Part shown: piece after piece, positions 14,619 to 23,208 of the stretch | Layout: the number at the start of each line of letters is the position of its first letter | Position numbering within the stretch: position 1 is the first letter of the stretch | Origin: Phytoactinopolyspora halotolerans | GTDB lineage: Bacteria > Actinomycetota > Actinomycetes > Jiangellales > Jiangellaceae | Length of the DNA stretch: 34,164 nt | Assembly (NCBI RefSeq): GCF_010550675.1 | Contig: NZ_JAAGOA010000039.1 | Coordinates: 1-34,164 of the forward strand | Reading direction: 5' to 3' | The notes under the pieces: model-generated | Database searches by the model: none | Seen by the model: the letters and a program-made list of their open reading frames with translations, nothing else | Told to the model about the DNA's origin: nothing | Translations under genes and position numbers: made by a program

Positions 14619-17600
14619 TCGTTTACCGCGATCGCGCCCACCGGCCGCGAGGGTCGCTGCGCCGCCGACGATGAGCGCCATGCCGGCCAGTGCCCACCAC
14701 CAGGCGTCCGCGCCGGTGTCCGGCAGCTTCGGCGGCGCCCCCGGCGGCTCGGTCGGCTGCGGCTCGCTCGTGGGTTCCGGCTCAGGCGTCGGGCTCGGTT
14801 CCGGCGTCGGAGTCGGCTCGAGCGTCGGAGTCGGAGTCGGCTCGGGTGGCTCGGTAGGCTCGGGCTCGGGCTTTACAGTGAGGTAGGCCCGCTCGATCAC
14901 CTGCTCCAGCGTGTTGCCGTCCCCATCGGTCAGGTTCACCCGCAGCGAGACGCTGCCCGGCTCGTCGGGATGGTCGACGACGAACCGCTCCCCGTCGACG
15001 ATCTCCACCGGCTGCCACGTGCCGCCTTCGTCGAACGAGACGTCGACGGTCAACTCCTCGACGTTGCCCTCGCCGGCCCCCTCGACGACGAACGGCACTC
15101 TCAGCTCCTCCCCCGCCGGCGTCGTGCTCCTGGGCGACAACTCGGGCGTGAAGCGCACTACCGACAGAGGCAACTCCTGGATGTCTTCCTCGCTGGATGC
15201 CTCGGCGTCGAAGCCCCACGTCACCTGGACCCGGTTGCTGACCGTTGACACCTCGCGCGGCCGGGACACGTCGGTACTCAGCTCGAACCGTCCCGCGTCC
15301 GTCGGCGCCGGCCCCAGGTACACCTCCTCGAAAAATCCGTCCAGCGGCCCGTCGATCGCCGCGATCTCGTCACCGTTGAAGCGCAGCGTGCTCCGCGCGT
15401 CGTTGTAGCGGGAGTACCCAGGATTACCAGAGCCGTCGCCGAACGTCGGCACCATCGCCCACACATGCTCGCCCCACCGGAACGCTCCGGGCTCAGACAG
15501 CGGATGCGGCTTACTCAGGGTAGGCCCGAACACGCCGACGTTGTACGTCCTCTCCAGCGTCTCGCCGGCCGAGTATTCGCGCGGCACCGACTGGACGAGC
15601 GTGTCCCCGTCGTACCCGCCGTCCTCTTCGAACTGTGTCGCACCGAAGGACCAGAGGAAGCCGTCGCCGAGGACGAGGTTCTCGGCTTCAGCCGGCAATT
15701 CCAGATCCCATGGGAAGGTCCAGTAGGAGTACGCGTCTTCGTGCATCCAGCCCGTGATGGCCCCGCCCATCCGCTCGGAGGTATGTCCCACCACGGAGTC
15801 GATCACCGCGAAGTCATTCCTCGACGGTGCCTGGCGCATCCCGGCCAGAAGCGTTCCGGTGCCGCGCCAGCCCGCGTGATACCACTCCGGGGAATCGTTC
15901 GAAGGTGGCGAATCACTCGAAGCTCCGGTATTCCACACGCCGAGAAGCTCCGCGGATAGCTGATCATCTGACAACACCGGGCCGAGATCGGCGATGGCGA
16001 TGTCGTTCGGCCCCGTGAAGAAGGGAGTGAATACTTCGAGGCTCGTGGTTTCGGTTTCCACGGTGTACGAATAGAAGCTCCAAGCAGGTTCGGCGTCGGA
16101 GTTTGGCATAGAGATGTCGAACGGTTCGGCCTTACGCGCGTCCAGCACGATCTCGGTGTCGCCGGTGAGGTCGAACATCGGGTTGAGGAGAAGCGTGTAC
16201 CGCTCCCCACCGCCGCCGAAGTAGTCGCCGGTCAGGTTGTATGTGCCTTCCGGCACCCGCAGGGTGGTGCTGCCGTGCTCCTCCGGGAACGCGAACTCCC
16301 ACAACTCCGAGTCCAGCCCGATCAGGTCGGCAGCCGCTTCCGTCGTGGGCCGGCCGTCCGGGTCCAGGAACGTCAGAGTCAGGTCGTACCACGGAGCCTG
16401 TTTCCAGACGCCGACCGCCGTGCTCACCGTCGTATCCGTCTCCGCGTCGGCGGCCGTGACAGTGCCACCGATGACGCCGTGTGGACCTTCCACGCGGGTG
16501 TCGACGGTGACCGTCACGCCGGCCTCACCGCCGGCCGGGACCGTCACCTCGGTCGTGTCCAGCGTGAACATGCCCTCCGGTGCAGGTTTGCCGTCCAGCC
16601 CGTACGCGGAGACGGACAGGTCGAGTTCGACCGGCTCGTCGCCCGCATTGCGGTAGGTCAGCTCTTGCGTCGCCGGTTCCTGCTCGTGCGGGTATTCGTG
16701 GATCCCGAAGTCCACGGCCGCGGGCGTCGTCGTCACGGTCTGCTCGACGGCGCGGGCGACGTCGACCCGGCCTGCCCCTTGTGCGTACGACGAGACTTCG
16801 CCTGGCGTAGCCGACGCCGCCAAGACCGCTTTGATCTGTTCCCCGTCCCAGTCCGGATGCTGCTGCGCCAGGATCGCGGCCGCCCCCGCGACGTGCGGCG
16901 TCGCCATCGACGTGCCGTCATACGCGATGTATGAGCCGCTTCCCTCGCTCTGCACCGCCCGGGCCGCGGTGATCTCCACCCCGGGTGCAGTGACGTCGGG
17001 TTTGAGTGAGCCGTCAGCCGCGGCGCCCCGCGCGGAGAACTCCGCGATGACGTCGCGTTTGTCCACGGCGCCCACGGTGAGCGCTGACGGGGCCGAACCC
17101 GGGCTGTCGACGCTGTGCGCGTAGGGGCCGAAATTGCCGGCGGCCACGACGAACAGCGTTCCCGTCTGCTCCGACAGGTACTCGATCGCCTGCTCCACCG
17201 GGTCAACGTCGGGGGTGTCCTCGCCGCCCAGGCTCAGGTTGACGACGTCGGCACCCTGGTCGACCGCCCACTGCATCGCCGCGACAATGTCCGACTCGTT
17301 CCCCCAGCCCTCGTCGTCGAGGACCTTGCCGTTGAGTAGCTGTGCGCCGGGTGCGACACCGCGGTAGCGCTCGCCGTTTCCCGCCGCGATCGACGCCACG
17401 TGTGTTCCGTGACCGAACCTATCCACCGTGTCTCTCGCGTCCGAGAAGTTCCTGGCCGCGGCGACCCGGCCGGTCAAGTCCGGGTGCGTGTCGTCGATGC
17501 CGGTATCCAGGATCGCGATGGTGGTGCCGGAGCCGTCCAGGCCGGCATCCCACGCGGTGGGCGCACCGATCTGCGGCACGCTGGTGTCCAGCGACGCTCG

Positions 17601-18245
17601 CACGACGCCGTCGAGCCACACCTTCTCGATGCCCGGTGCGAGCGTCCGCGCCGCCGTACCGTCGGCGCGGCCGTTGTCGTCGCCGTCGTCGTCGCTGCCG
17701 TCGTGGTCGGTGATGTCGTCCCAGAACGCGGATGCCTCGTCGCGCTCCACCTCGACCGCGGTCGAGCTCGCACTCGGCAGCCGGTCGGCCACGTCGGCCC
17801 CGGCCGCCGCCGCGACCGTGCGTTCCCCACCCGCATCGGCATGGGTCACGATCACCGGCAGATCGTCCCGGCGCTCGTCGTCGTAGCCGGACTCGACCAG
17901 CTCCGACACGTCGAACAGCCGCCGGTCCAGTTCGCCACGGGCCAGCATCATCCGGGCGTCGGCCGGCACCACCCACGTCTGTTCCTCCACCGTGCGGGTG
18001 GTGAACGACATGTGCTCCCGGCCCGCTGCCGGGCGGACCGTGCGAACCTTCCCGTCCGCGTCCAGGACGACGCGGTCGCCGGTGATCAGCGTCACCGTCG
18101 TGGCCGGGCCGGCGACGACGCCCGCGCCGTCCGTGCCCGTTGCCGGCGCCGAGGCCGCGGTACCCACCATCATCGACGCGGCGGCGCTTACAGCAAGAAG
18201 GGCGGTCACCGCACCGGCGACCGCCCGCCCACACCCTGTTTTCAC
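14601..18245 (-). CDS. Secreted S8 (subtilisin-family) serine peptidase with LPXTG cell-wall anchor
   Basis: 1214 residues from the GTG at 18245 (AGGGG seven bases upstream; an ATG five codons earlier is the alternative). Signal peptide at 1-33 (AVTALLAVSAAASMMVG). A prodomain follows, with an Asp-rich insert (DDITDHDGSDDDGDDNG, about residues 176-192). Catalytic domain about 210-495: Asp247 (AILDTGIDDTHPDL), His279 (GHGTHVASIAAG), oxyanion Asn371 (VVAAGNFGP), Ser446 (DGTSMATPHVAGAA). About 600 residues of strand-rich C-terminal domains follow, then a Pro/Thr/Glu wall-spanning linker, LPDTG (1174-1178), a membrane helix and a basic tail. A sortase should anchor it to the wall; none is encoded here. 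Transcribed alone. Confidence 0.95.
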   Translation of the reverse strand: MKTGCGRAVAGAVTALLAVSAAASMMVGTAASAPATGTDGAGVVAGPATTVTLITGDRVVLDADGKVRTVRPAAGREHMSFTTRTVEEQTWVVPADARMMLARGELDRRLFDVSELVESGYDDERRDDLPVIVTHADAGGERTVAAAAGADVADRLPSASSTAVEVERDEASAFWDDITDHDGSDDDGDDNGRADGTAARTLAPGIEKVWLDGVVRASLDTSVPQIGAPTAWDAGLDGSGTTIAILDTGIDDTHPDLTGRVAAARNFSDARDTVDRFGHGTHVASIAAGNGERYRGVAPGAQLLNGKVLDDEGWGNESDIVAAMQWAVDQGADVVNLSLGGEDTPDVDPVEQAIEYLSEQTGTLFVVAAGNFGPYAHSVDSPGSAPSALTVGAVDKRDVIAEFSARGAAADGSLKPDVTAPGVEITAARAVQSEGSGSYIAYDGTSMATPHVAGAAAILAQQHPDWDGEQIKAVLAASATPGEVSSYAQGAGRVDVARAVEQTVTTTPAAVDFGIHEYPHEQEPATQELTYRNAGDEPVELDLSVSAYGLDGKPAPEGMFTLDTTEVTVPAGGEAGVTVTVDTRVEGPHGVIGGTVTAADAETDTTVSTAVGVWKQAPWYDLTLTFLDPDGRPTTEAAADLIGLDSELWEFAFPEEHGSTTLRVPEGTYNLTGDYFGGGGERYTLLLNPMFDLTGDTEIVLDARKAEPFDISMPNSDAEPAWSFYSYTVETETTSLEVFTPFFTGPNDIAIADLGPVLSDDQLSAELLGVWNTGASSDSPPSNDSPEWYHAGWRGTGTLLAGMRQAPSRNDFAVIDSVVGHTSERMGGAITGWMHEDAYSYWTFPWDLELPAEAENLVLGDGFLWSFGATQFEEDGGYDGDTLVQSVPREYSAGETLERTYNVGVFGPTLSKPHPLSEPGAFRWGEHVWAMVPTFGDGSGNPGYSRYNDARSTLRFNGDEIAAIDGPLDGFFEEVYLGPAPTDAGRFELSTDVSRPREVSTVSNRVQVTWGFDAEASSEEDIQELPLSVVRFTPELSPRSTTPAGEELRVPFVVEGAGEGNVEELTVDVSFDEGGTWQPVEIVDGERFVVDHPDEPGSVSLRVNLTDGDGNTLEQVIERAYLTVKPEPEPTEPPEPTPTPTLEPTPTPEPSPTPEPEPTSEPQPTEPPGAPPKLPDTGADAWWWALAGMALIVGGAATLAAGGRDRGKRHTVRS

Positions 18246-18488
18246 GTTGTCCCCTCGCATTCAGCGAGGCCGCGTGCCGCCCCTCGACACGTCGTGGCCC
18301 CCGCCCACCCGCCGCGCGCACGCCAAGCCCCCTGCGTACGCGGCTACGTAGACAGAAGTAACCTAGCCGTACCGGCGGCCGGAAACCATACCCGTGAGCG
18401 AAACGAAGACATCGTGGTCGTCACCACGACCACAATGCATGCTCGTACGGCAGCCGACCGGAACGCTGAAGCCATCTGTCCCCGGAGG
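18246..18488. other. Protease upstream region
   Basis: 243 bases between the protease start and the end of the VOC gene. It holds hairpin repeat 6 and presumably the protease promoter, but no clear -35/-10 pair was seen. Confidence 0.4.
18398..18443 (+). repeat. Dispersed hairpin repeat, copy 6
   Basis: GTGGTCGT/ACGACCAC spans 18414-18433, an eight-pair stem with a CACC loop; flanks are GAACGA-like plus CATC, and AATGCATGCTCGT. It lies 3' of the VOC gene and upstream of the protease gene, so it may terminate VOC transcription. Confidence 0.75.
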
Positions 18489-18875
18489 CTATGCACCGCT
18501 GCCGTAGGGACGGGTGATGATCTCCAGGTTGTGGCCGTTCGGGTCGTCGAAGTAGGCGCCGCGGCCGCCGTCGTTGTGGTTGATCTCGCCGGGGCGGCGG
18601 TGTGCCGGGTCGGCGAAGTAGGTGATGCCGGCGCGCTGGATCCGGGCGAAGATCTCGTCGAACTCCGACTCGGAGACGAGGAACGCGTAATGCTGTGCGA
18701 CGATCTCATCGTCGTCGCTGTCCATGAAGTCCAACGTCACGCCGTTGCTGGTCTCCACCGGAAGGAACGGACCGAACGGCGCGCCGACCTGCAGGCCGAG
18801 GATACCCGCCACAAACTCGGCGGACTCCTTCTTGTCCCGCGACTTCACGATCGTGTGGTTCAGCTCGATCGCCAT
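18489..18875 (-). CDS. VOC (glyoxalase-like) protein
   Basis: 128 residues. Two beta-alpha-beta-beta-beta modules: IELNHTIVKSRDKKESAEFV (first strand and helix, His ligand) and the second module starting EIVAQHYAFLVSESEFDEIF. The end GAYFDDPNGHNLEIITRPYG carries the His/Glu positions typical of metal-binding VOC members. Start ATG 18875 with GGAGGAG seven bases upstream. Probably a dioxygenase- or lyase-like enzyme; substrate unknown. A perfect dyad about 110 bases upstream (18984-19000) may be its operator. Confidence 0.9.
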   Translation of the reverse strand: MAIELNHTIVKSRDKKESAEFVAGILGLQVGAPFGPFLPVETSNGVTLDFMDSDDDEIVAQHYAFLVSESEFDEIFARIQRAGITYFADPAHRRPGEINHNDGGRGAYFDDPNGHNLEIITRPYGSGA

Positions 18876-18983
18876 CAAAGCACTCCTCCAAGTCCTCCGC
18901 CCGTCCAGGTGCCCGCTTCTGCCAAGCTACGCGGACCTGCCTCCGGAGGAAACGGTACAAGTGCGAACATCTCGATCCGCGAC

Positions 18984-19000
18984 ATGGACCAATGGTCCAT
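18984..19000. promoter_or_regulatory. Perfect dyad, possible operator
   Basis: ATGGACC and GGTCCAT are separated by three bases: a perfect 7+7 inverted repeat upstream of the VOC gene. The size suits a dimeric TetR- or MarR-type repressor. No dedicated regulator gene is adjacent. Confidence 0.4.
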
Positions 19001-19060
19001 TTGGCCCTGACATGCACGAACGTCCAACGCTCAGCCTGTGGGCGTGGTGGCCGTGAACGC

Positions 19061-19094
19061 GAAAGATCGTGTGGTGATCACCACACGATCTCTC
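19061..19094. terminator. Strong hairpin at the stop codon of the MmcQ/YjbR gene
   Basis: Bases 19064-19091 are a perfect 28-base palindrome (half-site AGATCGTGTGGTGA), extended by two more pairs across one mismatch. It overlaps the TGA stop of the minus-strand gene. No T-run follows. It may be a distant relative of the dispersed hairpin repeats. Confidence 0.65.
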
Positions 19095-19527
19095 ACGACG
19101 GCTGAGCCGGCGGATGATCCTTGAGCCATTGCTGCGCACGGCGCTTCGACGCGCGCGACAGCCACGCATCCTGTACGAGCTCGGCGAGCTCCCGCAGCGT
19201 GAGTTCGCCGATGCGGCTCGCGCGCAACAGCACCGACCGGTGACCGTAGAAATGCGGCGTCGTGAAGTACGGCGTGGCTTCGTCTTGGACCAGCGCCTGC
19301 TTGTCGTCCTCGGACGCCACCCAGAAGACGATCACATCCTGGTACCGCTCCCCCGTCTCCGGATCGACCGCGTCCGGCCGTGGGTTGCGGAAGAAGATGA
19401 ACGACTTCTGCCCGACCTGGTAGACCGGGTTGTCGCCGGTTCCGTGATCGACCGTGACGTGCGGCATGGCCATGGCCAGGTCATGCACATCCTCGACGCG
19501 TGCGGGCCGATCTGCGTCGACGGTCAT
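19093..19527 (-). CDS. MmcQ/YjbR family protein
   Basis: 144 residues. Family signature: VHDLAMAMPHVTVDHG near the start, a central VYQVGQKSFIFFRNP and DVIVFWVASEDDKQALVQDE, then FYGHRSVLLRASRIG and ELAELVQDAWLSRASKRRAQ. The fold resembles MmcQ/YjbR CyaY-like DNA-binding proteins, but the function is not established. The ATG at 19527 is six bases after TACGAT, suggesting a leaderless transcript. Confidence 0.9.
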   Translation of the reverse strand: MTVDADRPARVEDVHDLAMAMPHVTVDHGTGDNPVYQVGQKSFIFFRNPRPDAVDPETGERYQDVIVFWVASEDDKQALVQDEATPYFTTPHFYGHRSVLLRASRIGELTLRELAELVQDAWLSRASKRRAQQWLKDHPPAQPS

Positions 19528-19570
19528 GCCCACATCGTAGGCGAGCCACCCGACGACGGAAACAGATCGG

Positions 19571-20152
19571 TCAACGGCGTACCCGATAGCGCAGGTGAAG
19601 CACCCGGTTGCTCTGAATCACCACGTCAGGGTCCTCCAACAGGTGCTGCGCGTCGACCGACCCGAAGTAGCGCTTTCCGGACCCGAACACGACGGGCACG
19701 ACGTCCATACGCACCTCGTCGACCAGACCCGCGGCAAGCACCTGGCCGCCGACGTCGCCAGCGGCGACCTCGACCGTGCGGTCACCCGCAAGCTCCTGTG
19801 CCTTGGCCACGGCTGCCTCCACGCCGTCGACGAAGTGAAACGGCGCCTCGGGATCCCAGCCGTCGGGCTCCGGCCGGTGCGTCACGACGACCACGTGATC
19901 GACGCCGGCGGGAGGCTTCCCGCCCCAGCCGTCCGTCATATCGAAGACGTGGCGGCCGACGATCAGCGCCCCGATCTGGTCCCAGTACGGCCGGGTGTAG
20001 TCGTAGGACGTCTGCGACACCTTCAACTCGCCGCTCTCGTCCAACGGGACGTCACCGCTGGTCAACCAGTCGAACAGCGGTCCGGGCTGGTCATTCTCGT
20101 CGGCGACGAAGCCGTCCACCGACACCGTGGCATACATCACTACTTTGCCCAT
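19571..20152 (-). CDS. Dihydrofolate-reductase-like (RibD C-terminal domain) reductase
   Basis: 193 residues, single RibD_C/DHFR-fold domain. It opens GKVVMYATVSVDGFVADEND (first strand plus substrate loop), has IGALIVGRHVFDMTDGWGG (the conserved G-R-x-x-F/Y), and VEVAAGDVGGQVLAAGLVDE for the NADPH-binding strand and glycine turn. The ATG at 20152 follows AGAGGAGACCCC. It is the last gene of a likely three-gene set (broken HxlR, AraC, reductase) with a 64-base gap to the AraC gene. The substrate is unlikely to be dihydrofolate. Confidence 0.9.
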   Translation of the reverse strand: MGKVVMYATVSVDGFVADENDQPGPLFDWLTSGDVPLDESGELKVSQTSYDYTRPYWDQIGALIVGRHVFDMTDGWGGKPPAGVDHVVVVTHRPEPDGWDPEAPFHFVDGVEAAVAKAQELAGDRTVEVAAGDVGGQVLAAGLVDEVRMDVVPVVFGSGKRYFGSVDAQHLLEDPDVVIQSNRVLHLRYRVRR

Positions 20153-20216
20153 GGGGTCTCCTCTGCTTTGGGTGCCCCAAGATTAGAGTCTCGTCGGCTG
20201 TCGCTCTTGTAAGAAA

Positions 20217-21095
20217 TCAATCGGCCGGCAGCGGCCAGCTGGCCAGGATGTGGCCGGGGTGGTCGCGCAGGAACCGCCGCCGGACTTCGGCGTACCGGGT
20301 CGGCGTGAGCCCGGTGAACTCCCGGAACTCGTGGCCGAAGTGGGCCTGGTCGAAGTAGCCTGCGCCATCGGCGACGTCGGCCCAGTCGATCGGTTCGGCG
20401 AAGTTGATCGCGAACACGGTGGCGCTGAAGCGGTAGGTGCGGGCCAGCCGCTTCGGCGTGACGCCGACGAGCTGTTTGAACCGCTGCGCCAGATGAGTGC
20501 TGCTCACACCGGCTGCCATCCTCAAGTCGCCGATCGCCACCGCGCCGTGAGTCGCCGCGATGACGCTGCTCGTGTGGCGGACCAGCCCCAGGCCGGCCGT
20601 CTCGCGCAGCCGTCGCCTAAGCTCCTCCTCGAGCAGAGTCAGCATCTCGTGCGGTCCGTCCGCCGTGGCCAGCCGGTCCTGCAGCTCAGCAACGGCGGGC
20701 CGGCCCCAAACCTGCTCCACCGTCACCGGCCGGTCACATAGCTCGGCCGCGGGCATCGGCAGGAACGGCGCCAGCCCCCACGGCTTGAAGTGCACACCGA
20801 CGGACCGAGTCTGGGGTGGGTAGTCGAAGTCCCACGCGCGGGTGGGCATGGTCACCACGCAGCCGTCGGCGTACTCGGCCGTCTCGATGTCGGTGCCGGC
20901 GCGGATGCGGAACGGCGCCCCGAGATTGACCACGAGCAGCGCCGACGGCGTGGGCGGTAGCGTCAGCCGGGCGTACGGCGACGTACCCTCTAGGCAGTAA
21001 AGGTCGTCGATCAGTCCGTCCAGCGGCGGTCGCGGCACTCTGGAGACGTACTCCACGCGTACAGCATCGCGGACGCCCGCCGGCGTGTAAACCAC
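20217..21095 (-). CDS. AraC-family transcriptional regulator
   Basis: About 292 residues. The N-terminal part (LIDDLYCLEGTSPYARLTLP, then RSVGVHFKPWGLAPFLPMPA) is the DUF6597/cupin-like sensor seen in many actinobacterial AraC proteins. The C-terminal domain carries both HTH units: AIGDLRMAAGVSSTHLAQRF and DVADGAGYFDQAHFGHEFRE, followed by FTGLTPTRY. The GTG at 21095 lacks a clear ribosome-binding site; a GTG nearer VEYVSRV is possible. It begins 24 bases after the stop of the frameshifted HxlR gene, so translation may depend on that transcript. Confidence 0.9.
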   Translation of the reverse strand: MVYTPAGVRDAVRVEYVSRVPRPPLDGLIDDLYCLEGTSPYARLTLPPTPSALLVVNLGAPFRIRAGTDIETAEYADGCVVTMPTRAWDFDYPPQTRSVGVHFKPWGLAPFLPMPAAELCDRPVTVEQVWGRPAVAELQDRLATADGPHEMLTLLEEELRRRLRETAGLGLVRHTSSVIAATHGAVAIGDLRMAAGVSSTHLAQRFKQLVGVTPKRLARTYRFSATVFAINFAEPIDWADVADGAGYFDQAHFGHEFREFTGLTPTRYAEVRRRFLRDHPGHILASWPLPAD

Positions 21096-21119
21096 ATCGT
21101 AGGCGGCCCCGGCATCGGC

Positions 21120-21507
21120 CTAGCGTTCCGACGGCTGCTGCTCGTCGTACAGCTGTCGGCTTCGATCGATGTCGGGATTGTGCTCGACCGCCCACTCGGC
21201 CAGCCGCACGGCGGGGTCGATCAGCGTGCGGCCGACGTCGGTGAGCTCGTACTCCACCCGGGGCGGCACCTCGGCATACGTGGTCCTGGAGACGAGTCCG
21301 TCGCGCTCGAGGTTCCGCACGGTCAAGGTCAGCATCCGCTGCGAGATGCCGGGAATGCGTTGCTGCAGCTCGGTGAAGCGCATGCGCTGGTCGTGCAGCG
21401 TCGCGATCACCAGGAGGGTCCATTTGTTGCCGATCCGCTCCAGGAGCCGGCGGATCGCCTGGCCGCCGTCCGCCGCGGATCAGGCAGGCCTTTTCGTATC
21501 GCGACAT
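21120..21507 (-). pseudogene. Frameshifted HxlR-family regulator
   Basis: The ATG at 21507 has AGGAG eight bases upstream and starts MSRYEKACLIR as expected for HxlR proteins. The frame then breaks near 21471-21477 in a GGCGGACGGCGG run. One extra G there shifts the protein. In the next frame it continues GQAIRRLLERIGNKWTLLVI, then MRFTELQQRIPGISQRMLTL, and ends normally. The span is 388 bases; removing one base gives 129 codons. Either a true single-base insertion or a sequencing error. It normally would control the divergent doxX gene. Confidence 0.85.
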
Positions 21508-21528
21508 GGACACGCTCCTGTCGGTAAC

Positions 21529-21595
21529 GCACACGCGTGTGCCTTTTGTACCGCCTCCAATAGTCACTCATCATGTTCTTGCTTACAAGTCGTAA
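21529..21595. promoter_or_regulatory. Regulatory region between HxlR-type gene and doxX
   Basis: GCACACGCGTGTGC (21529-21542) is a perfect 14-base palindrome. TTAC-AAGTC-GTAA (21583-21595) is a second dyad 20 bases before the doxX start, and AATAGT (21559-21564) with ACTATT (21595-21600) form a wider inverted pair. Either dyad could be the HxlR operator. Confidence 0.45.
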
Positions 21596-21615
21596 CTATT
21601 GAGAGAGAAGGCGTT

Positions 21616-21978
21616 ATGGAGATCGGCTACTGGATCGTCGCGGCACTGCTGGGAGCTTTCTTCCTCTATGCGGGCGGGAAGAAGGTCATCCAGAGCCAGG
21701 AGCAACTGGCGCCGATGATGGCTTGGGTCGACACGATCCCGATGTGGCTGGTCCGCTGCATCGGCGCCGTGGAGGTGCTCGGCGTCCTCGGCCTGATCCT
21801 GCCGCCTCTGACCGGCATCGCACCCGCGCTGGCCGTGGTGGCGGCCATCGGTTTCGTCGTCCTGCAGGTCCTGGCGACCACCCTGCATCTGTACCGTGGC
21901 GAGGTGAGGGAGACCGGGCTCAACGTCACGCTGATCGCCGTCGCGGCTGTCGCGGCATGGCTGGCCACCGCCTGGTGA
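21616..21978 (+). CDS. DoxX-family membrane protein
   Basis: 120 residues with four hydrophobic segments: WIVAALLGAFFLYAGGKKV, then MWLVRCIGAVEVLGVLGLIL, then ALAVVAAIGFVVLQVLA, and LIAVAAVAAWLATAW. The first segment with its A-G-G-K-K turn is the DoxX signature. The ATG follows GAGAGAGAAGGCGTT. DoxX proteins act in membrane redox processes linked to thiosulfate or quinones in some organisms; the role here is unknown. The pairing with a divergent HxlR gene is common. Confidence 0.9.
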   Translation: MEIGYWIVAALLGAFFLYAGGKKVIQSQEQLAPMMAWVDTIPMWLVRCIGAVEVLGVLGLILPPLTGIAPALAVVAAIGFVVLQVLATTLHLYRGEVRETGLNVTLIAVAAVAAWLATAW

Positions 21979-21980
21979 CG

Positions 21981-22082
21981 TCAGGAGACGGGTGCGTAAG
22001 CGCGGAGGAACGCGTCGACGCCGTCGTCGATGATCGCCAGGATCTCCGGAGCGGTGGCCGCGTCCGCGTAGACCGGTGTCAT
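21981..22082 (-). pseudogene. C-terminal remnant, TetR-like
   Basis: A 33-codon frame reading TPVYADAATAPEILAIIDDG, then VDAFLRAYAPVS and stop, like the last helix of actinobacterial TetR regulators. The frame stays open a few codons further upstream and runs into hairpin repeat 8 at 22101. No DNA-binding domain is present. The TetR assignment is tentative. Confidence 0.45.
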
Positions 22083-22100
22083 CGGCGACTCCGCATCACC

Positions 22101-22145
22101 AGAACGAGCATGCATTCCGGCTGTTCCCGCGACCACAACGCATTT
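22101..22145 (-). repeat. Dispersed hairpin repeat, copy 8 (inverted)
   Basis: Minus-strand reading: GTTGTGGTCGCGGGAACAGC, then CGGAATGCATGCTCGTTCT. Closest to copy 7, which shares the divergent right half (CAGCCG...AATGCATGCTC). The right stem arm has been lost in both, so these two form a sub-family. Confidence 0.6.
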
Positions 22146-22201
22146 CAGTCGACGCGAGAGATGGGTCGGAATGTCTCCCGCCGTGGCGCCGTTGCATGAT
22201 C

Positions 22202-23116
22202 ATGAAAGCTGCACGGATCACCCAGTACGGCGGCCCCGATGTCATCCGCCTCGAAGATGTGCCGACGCCGTCCCCGGATGCCGGTCAGGTTCTGCTGAAA
22301 GTCGCCGCCACGAGCTTCAATCCCGCAGACATCGGCGACCGGTCAGGCGCCTACCGCCGGGTCCGGCTTCCATTCGTCATCGGCTTCGACGTCGCCGGAA
22401 CCGTCCATGCGGTGGGACCGGGGGTGACCGCCTTCTCTCCGGGTGACACGCTCATCGCCCGGCTGGACGGCGGTGGCGCCTCGGCCGAGTATGCCGTCGC
22501 CGACGCCGGGCTCGTGGCGAGGGCACCCGCCACCATCCCGCTCACCGACGCGGCCGCGATTCCGTTGGCCGGGCTCACCGCGTGGCAGGCGATCCACGAG
22601 CATGCGCGGCTCTCCAAGGGGCAGCGGATTCTGATCAACGGGGCCGGCGGTGGCGTCGGAGGTTATGCCATTCAGCTCGCCACACACGCAGGTGCCTACG
22701 TGATCGCCACCGCGAGCGCCCGGAGCGCCGACGAGGTGCGCGCGCACGGTGCCGACGAGGTGATCGATTACACCACCACGCCCGTCGCTGACGCCCTATC
22801 CCAGGACGTCGATGTGTTGCTGAACCTCGTCCCGTTGTCTCACGAGGACGGACGGAGCCTTGCCGGTCTCGTTCGCGAAGGCGGAAGGATCGTATCCATC
22901 ACGAGCGAGATCGAGGTCTCGCCAGCCTCCGGCGTGACGTCGCTGCGGTTTGTCGCGCAGAACGAGCCGAAACACCTGGACGAACTCGTAAAGCTGGTCG
23001 ACAGCGGTGACCTCACCATCGACATCAGCGAACGACTCCCGCTCTCCGAACTCGCCGACGTCCACCGGCGCAGCGAACGAGGCGACATCCGTGGCAAGGT
23101 GATCCTGATTCCTTGA
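22202..23116 (+). CDS. NADPH-dependent quinone oxidoreductase-like (MDR family)
   Basis: 304 residues, zinc-independent medium-chain reductase. It opens MKAARITQYGGPDVIRLEDV with the catalytic-domain signature (SFNPADIGDRSGAYR, FVIGFDVAGTVHAVGPGV), and the nucleotide fold starts ILINGAGGGVGGYAIQLATH. ATG 22202 is preferred over 22196 because family members begin M-K-A; neither has a strong ribosome-binding site. The gene is separate from doxX by 223 bases holding a TetR-like remnant and hairpin 8. Likely reduces quinones or enones with NADPH. Confidence 0.93.
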   Translation: MKAARITQYGGPDVIRLEDVPTPSPDAGQVLLKVAATSFNPADIGDRSGAYRRVRLPFVIGFDVAGTVHAVGPGVTAFSPGDTLIARLDGGGASAEYAVADAGLVARAPATIPLTDAAAIPLAGLTAWQAIHEHARLSKGQRILINGAGGGVGGYAIQLATHAGAYVIATASARSADEVRAHGADEVIDYTTTPVADALSQDVDVLLNLVPLSHEDGRSLAGLVREGGRIVSITSEIEVSPASGVTSLRFVAQNEPKHLDELVKLVDSGDLTIDISERLPLSELADVHRRSERGDIRGKVILIP

Positions 23117-23172
23117 CCGCCGCGTGCGTGGTGGGCTCGCCGATGACGCACGTCAAGGCGAGCTCCGAGACG

Positions 23173-23186
23173 CGACCGCGTGGTCG
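23173..23186. terminator. Small hairpin between convergent genes
   Basis: CGACC-GCGT-GGTCG, five pairs with a four-base loop, about midway between the reductase and SDR stops. Short and without T-run, so only a weak candidate. Confidence 0.3.
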
Positions 23187-23208
23187 GTCGTGCTACCGAT
23201 CCGTCACC

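Noticed and set aside
20734-21567. 277-codon minus-strand open frame
   Set aside because: Combines the true first residues of the frameshifted HxlR gene with out-of-frame Arg-rich sequence overlapping the AraC gene; not a real protein.
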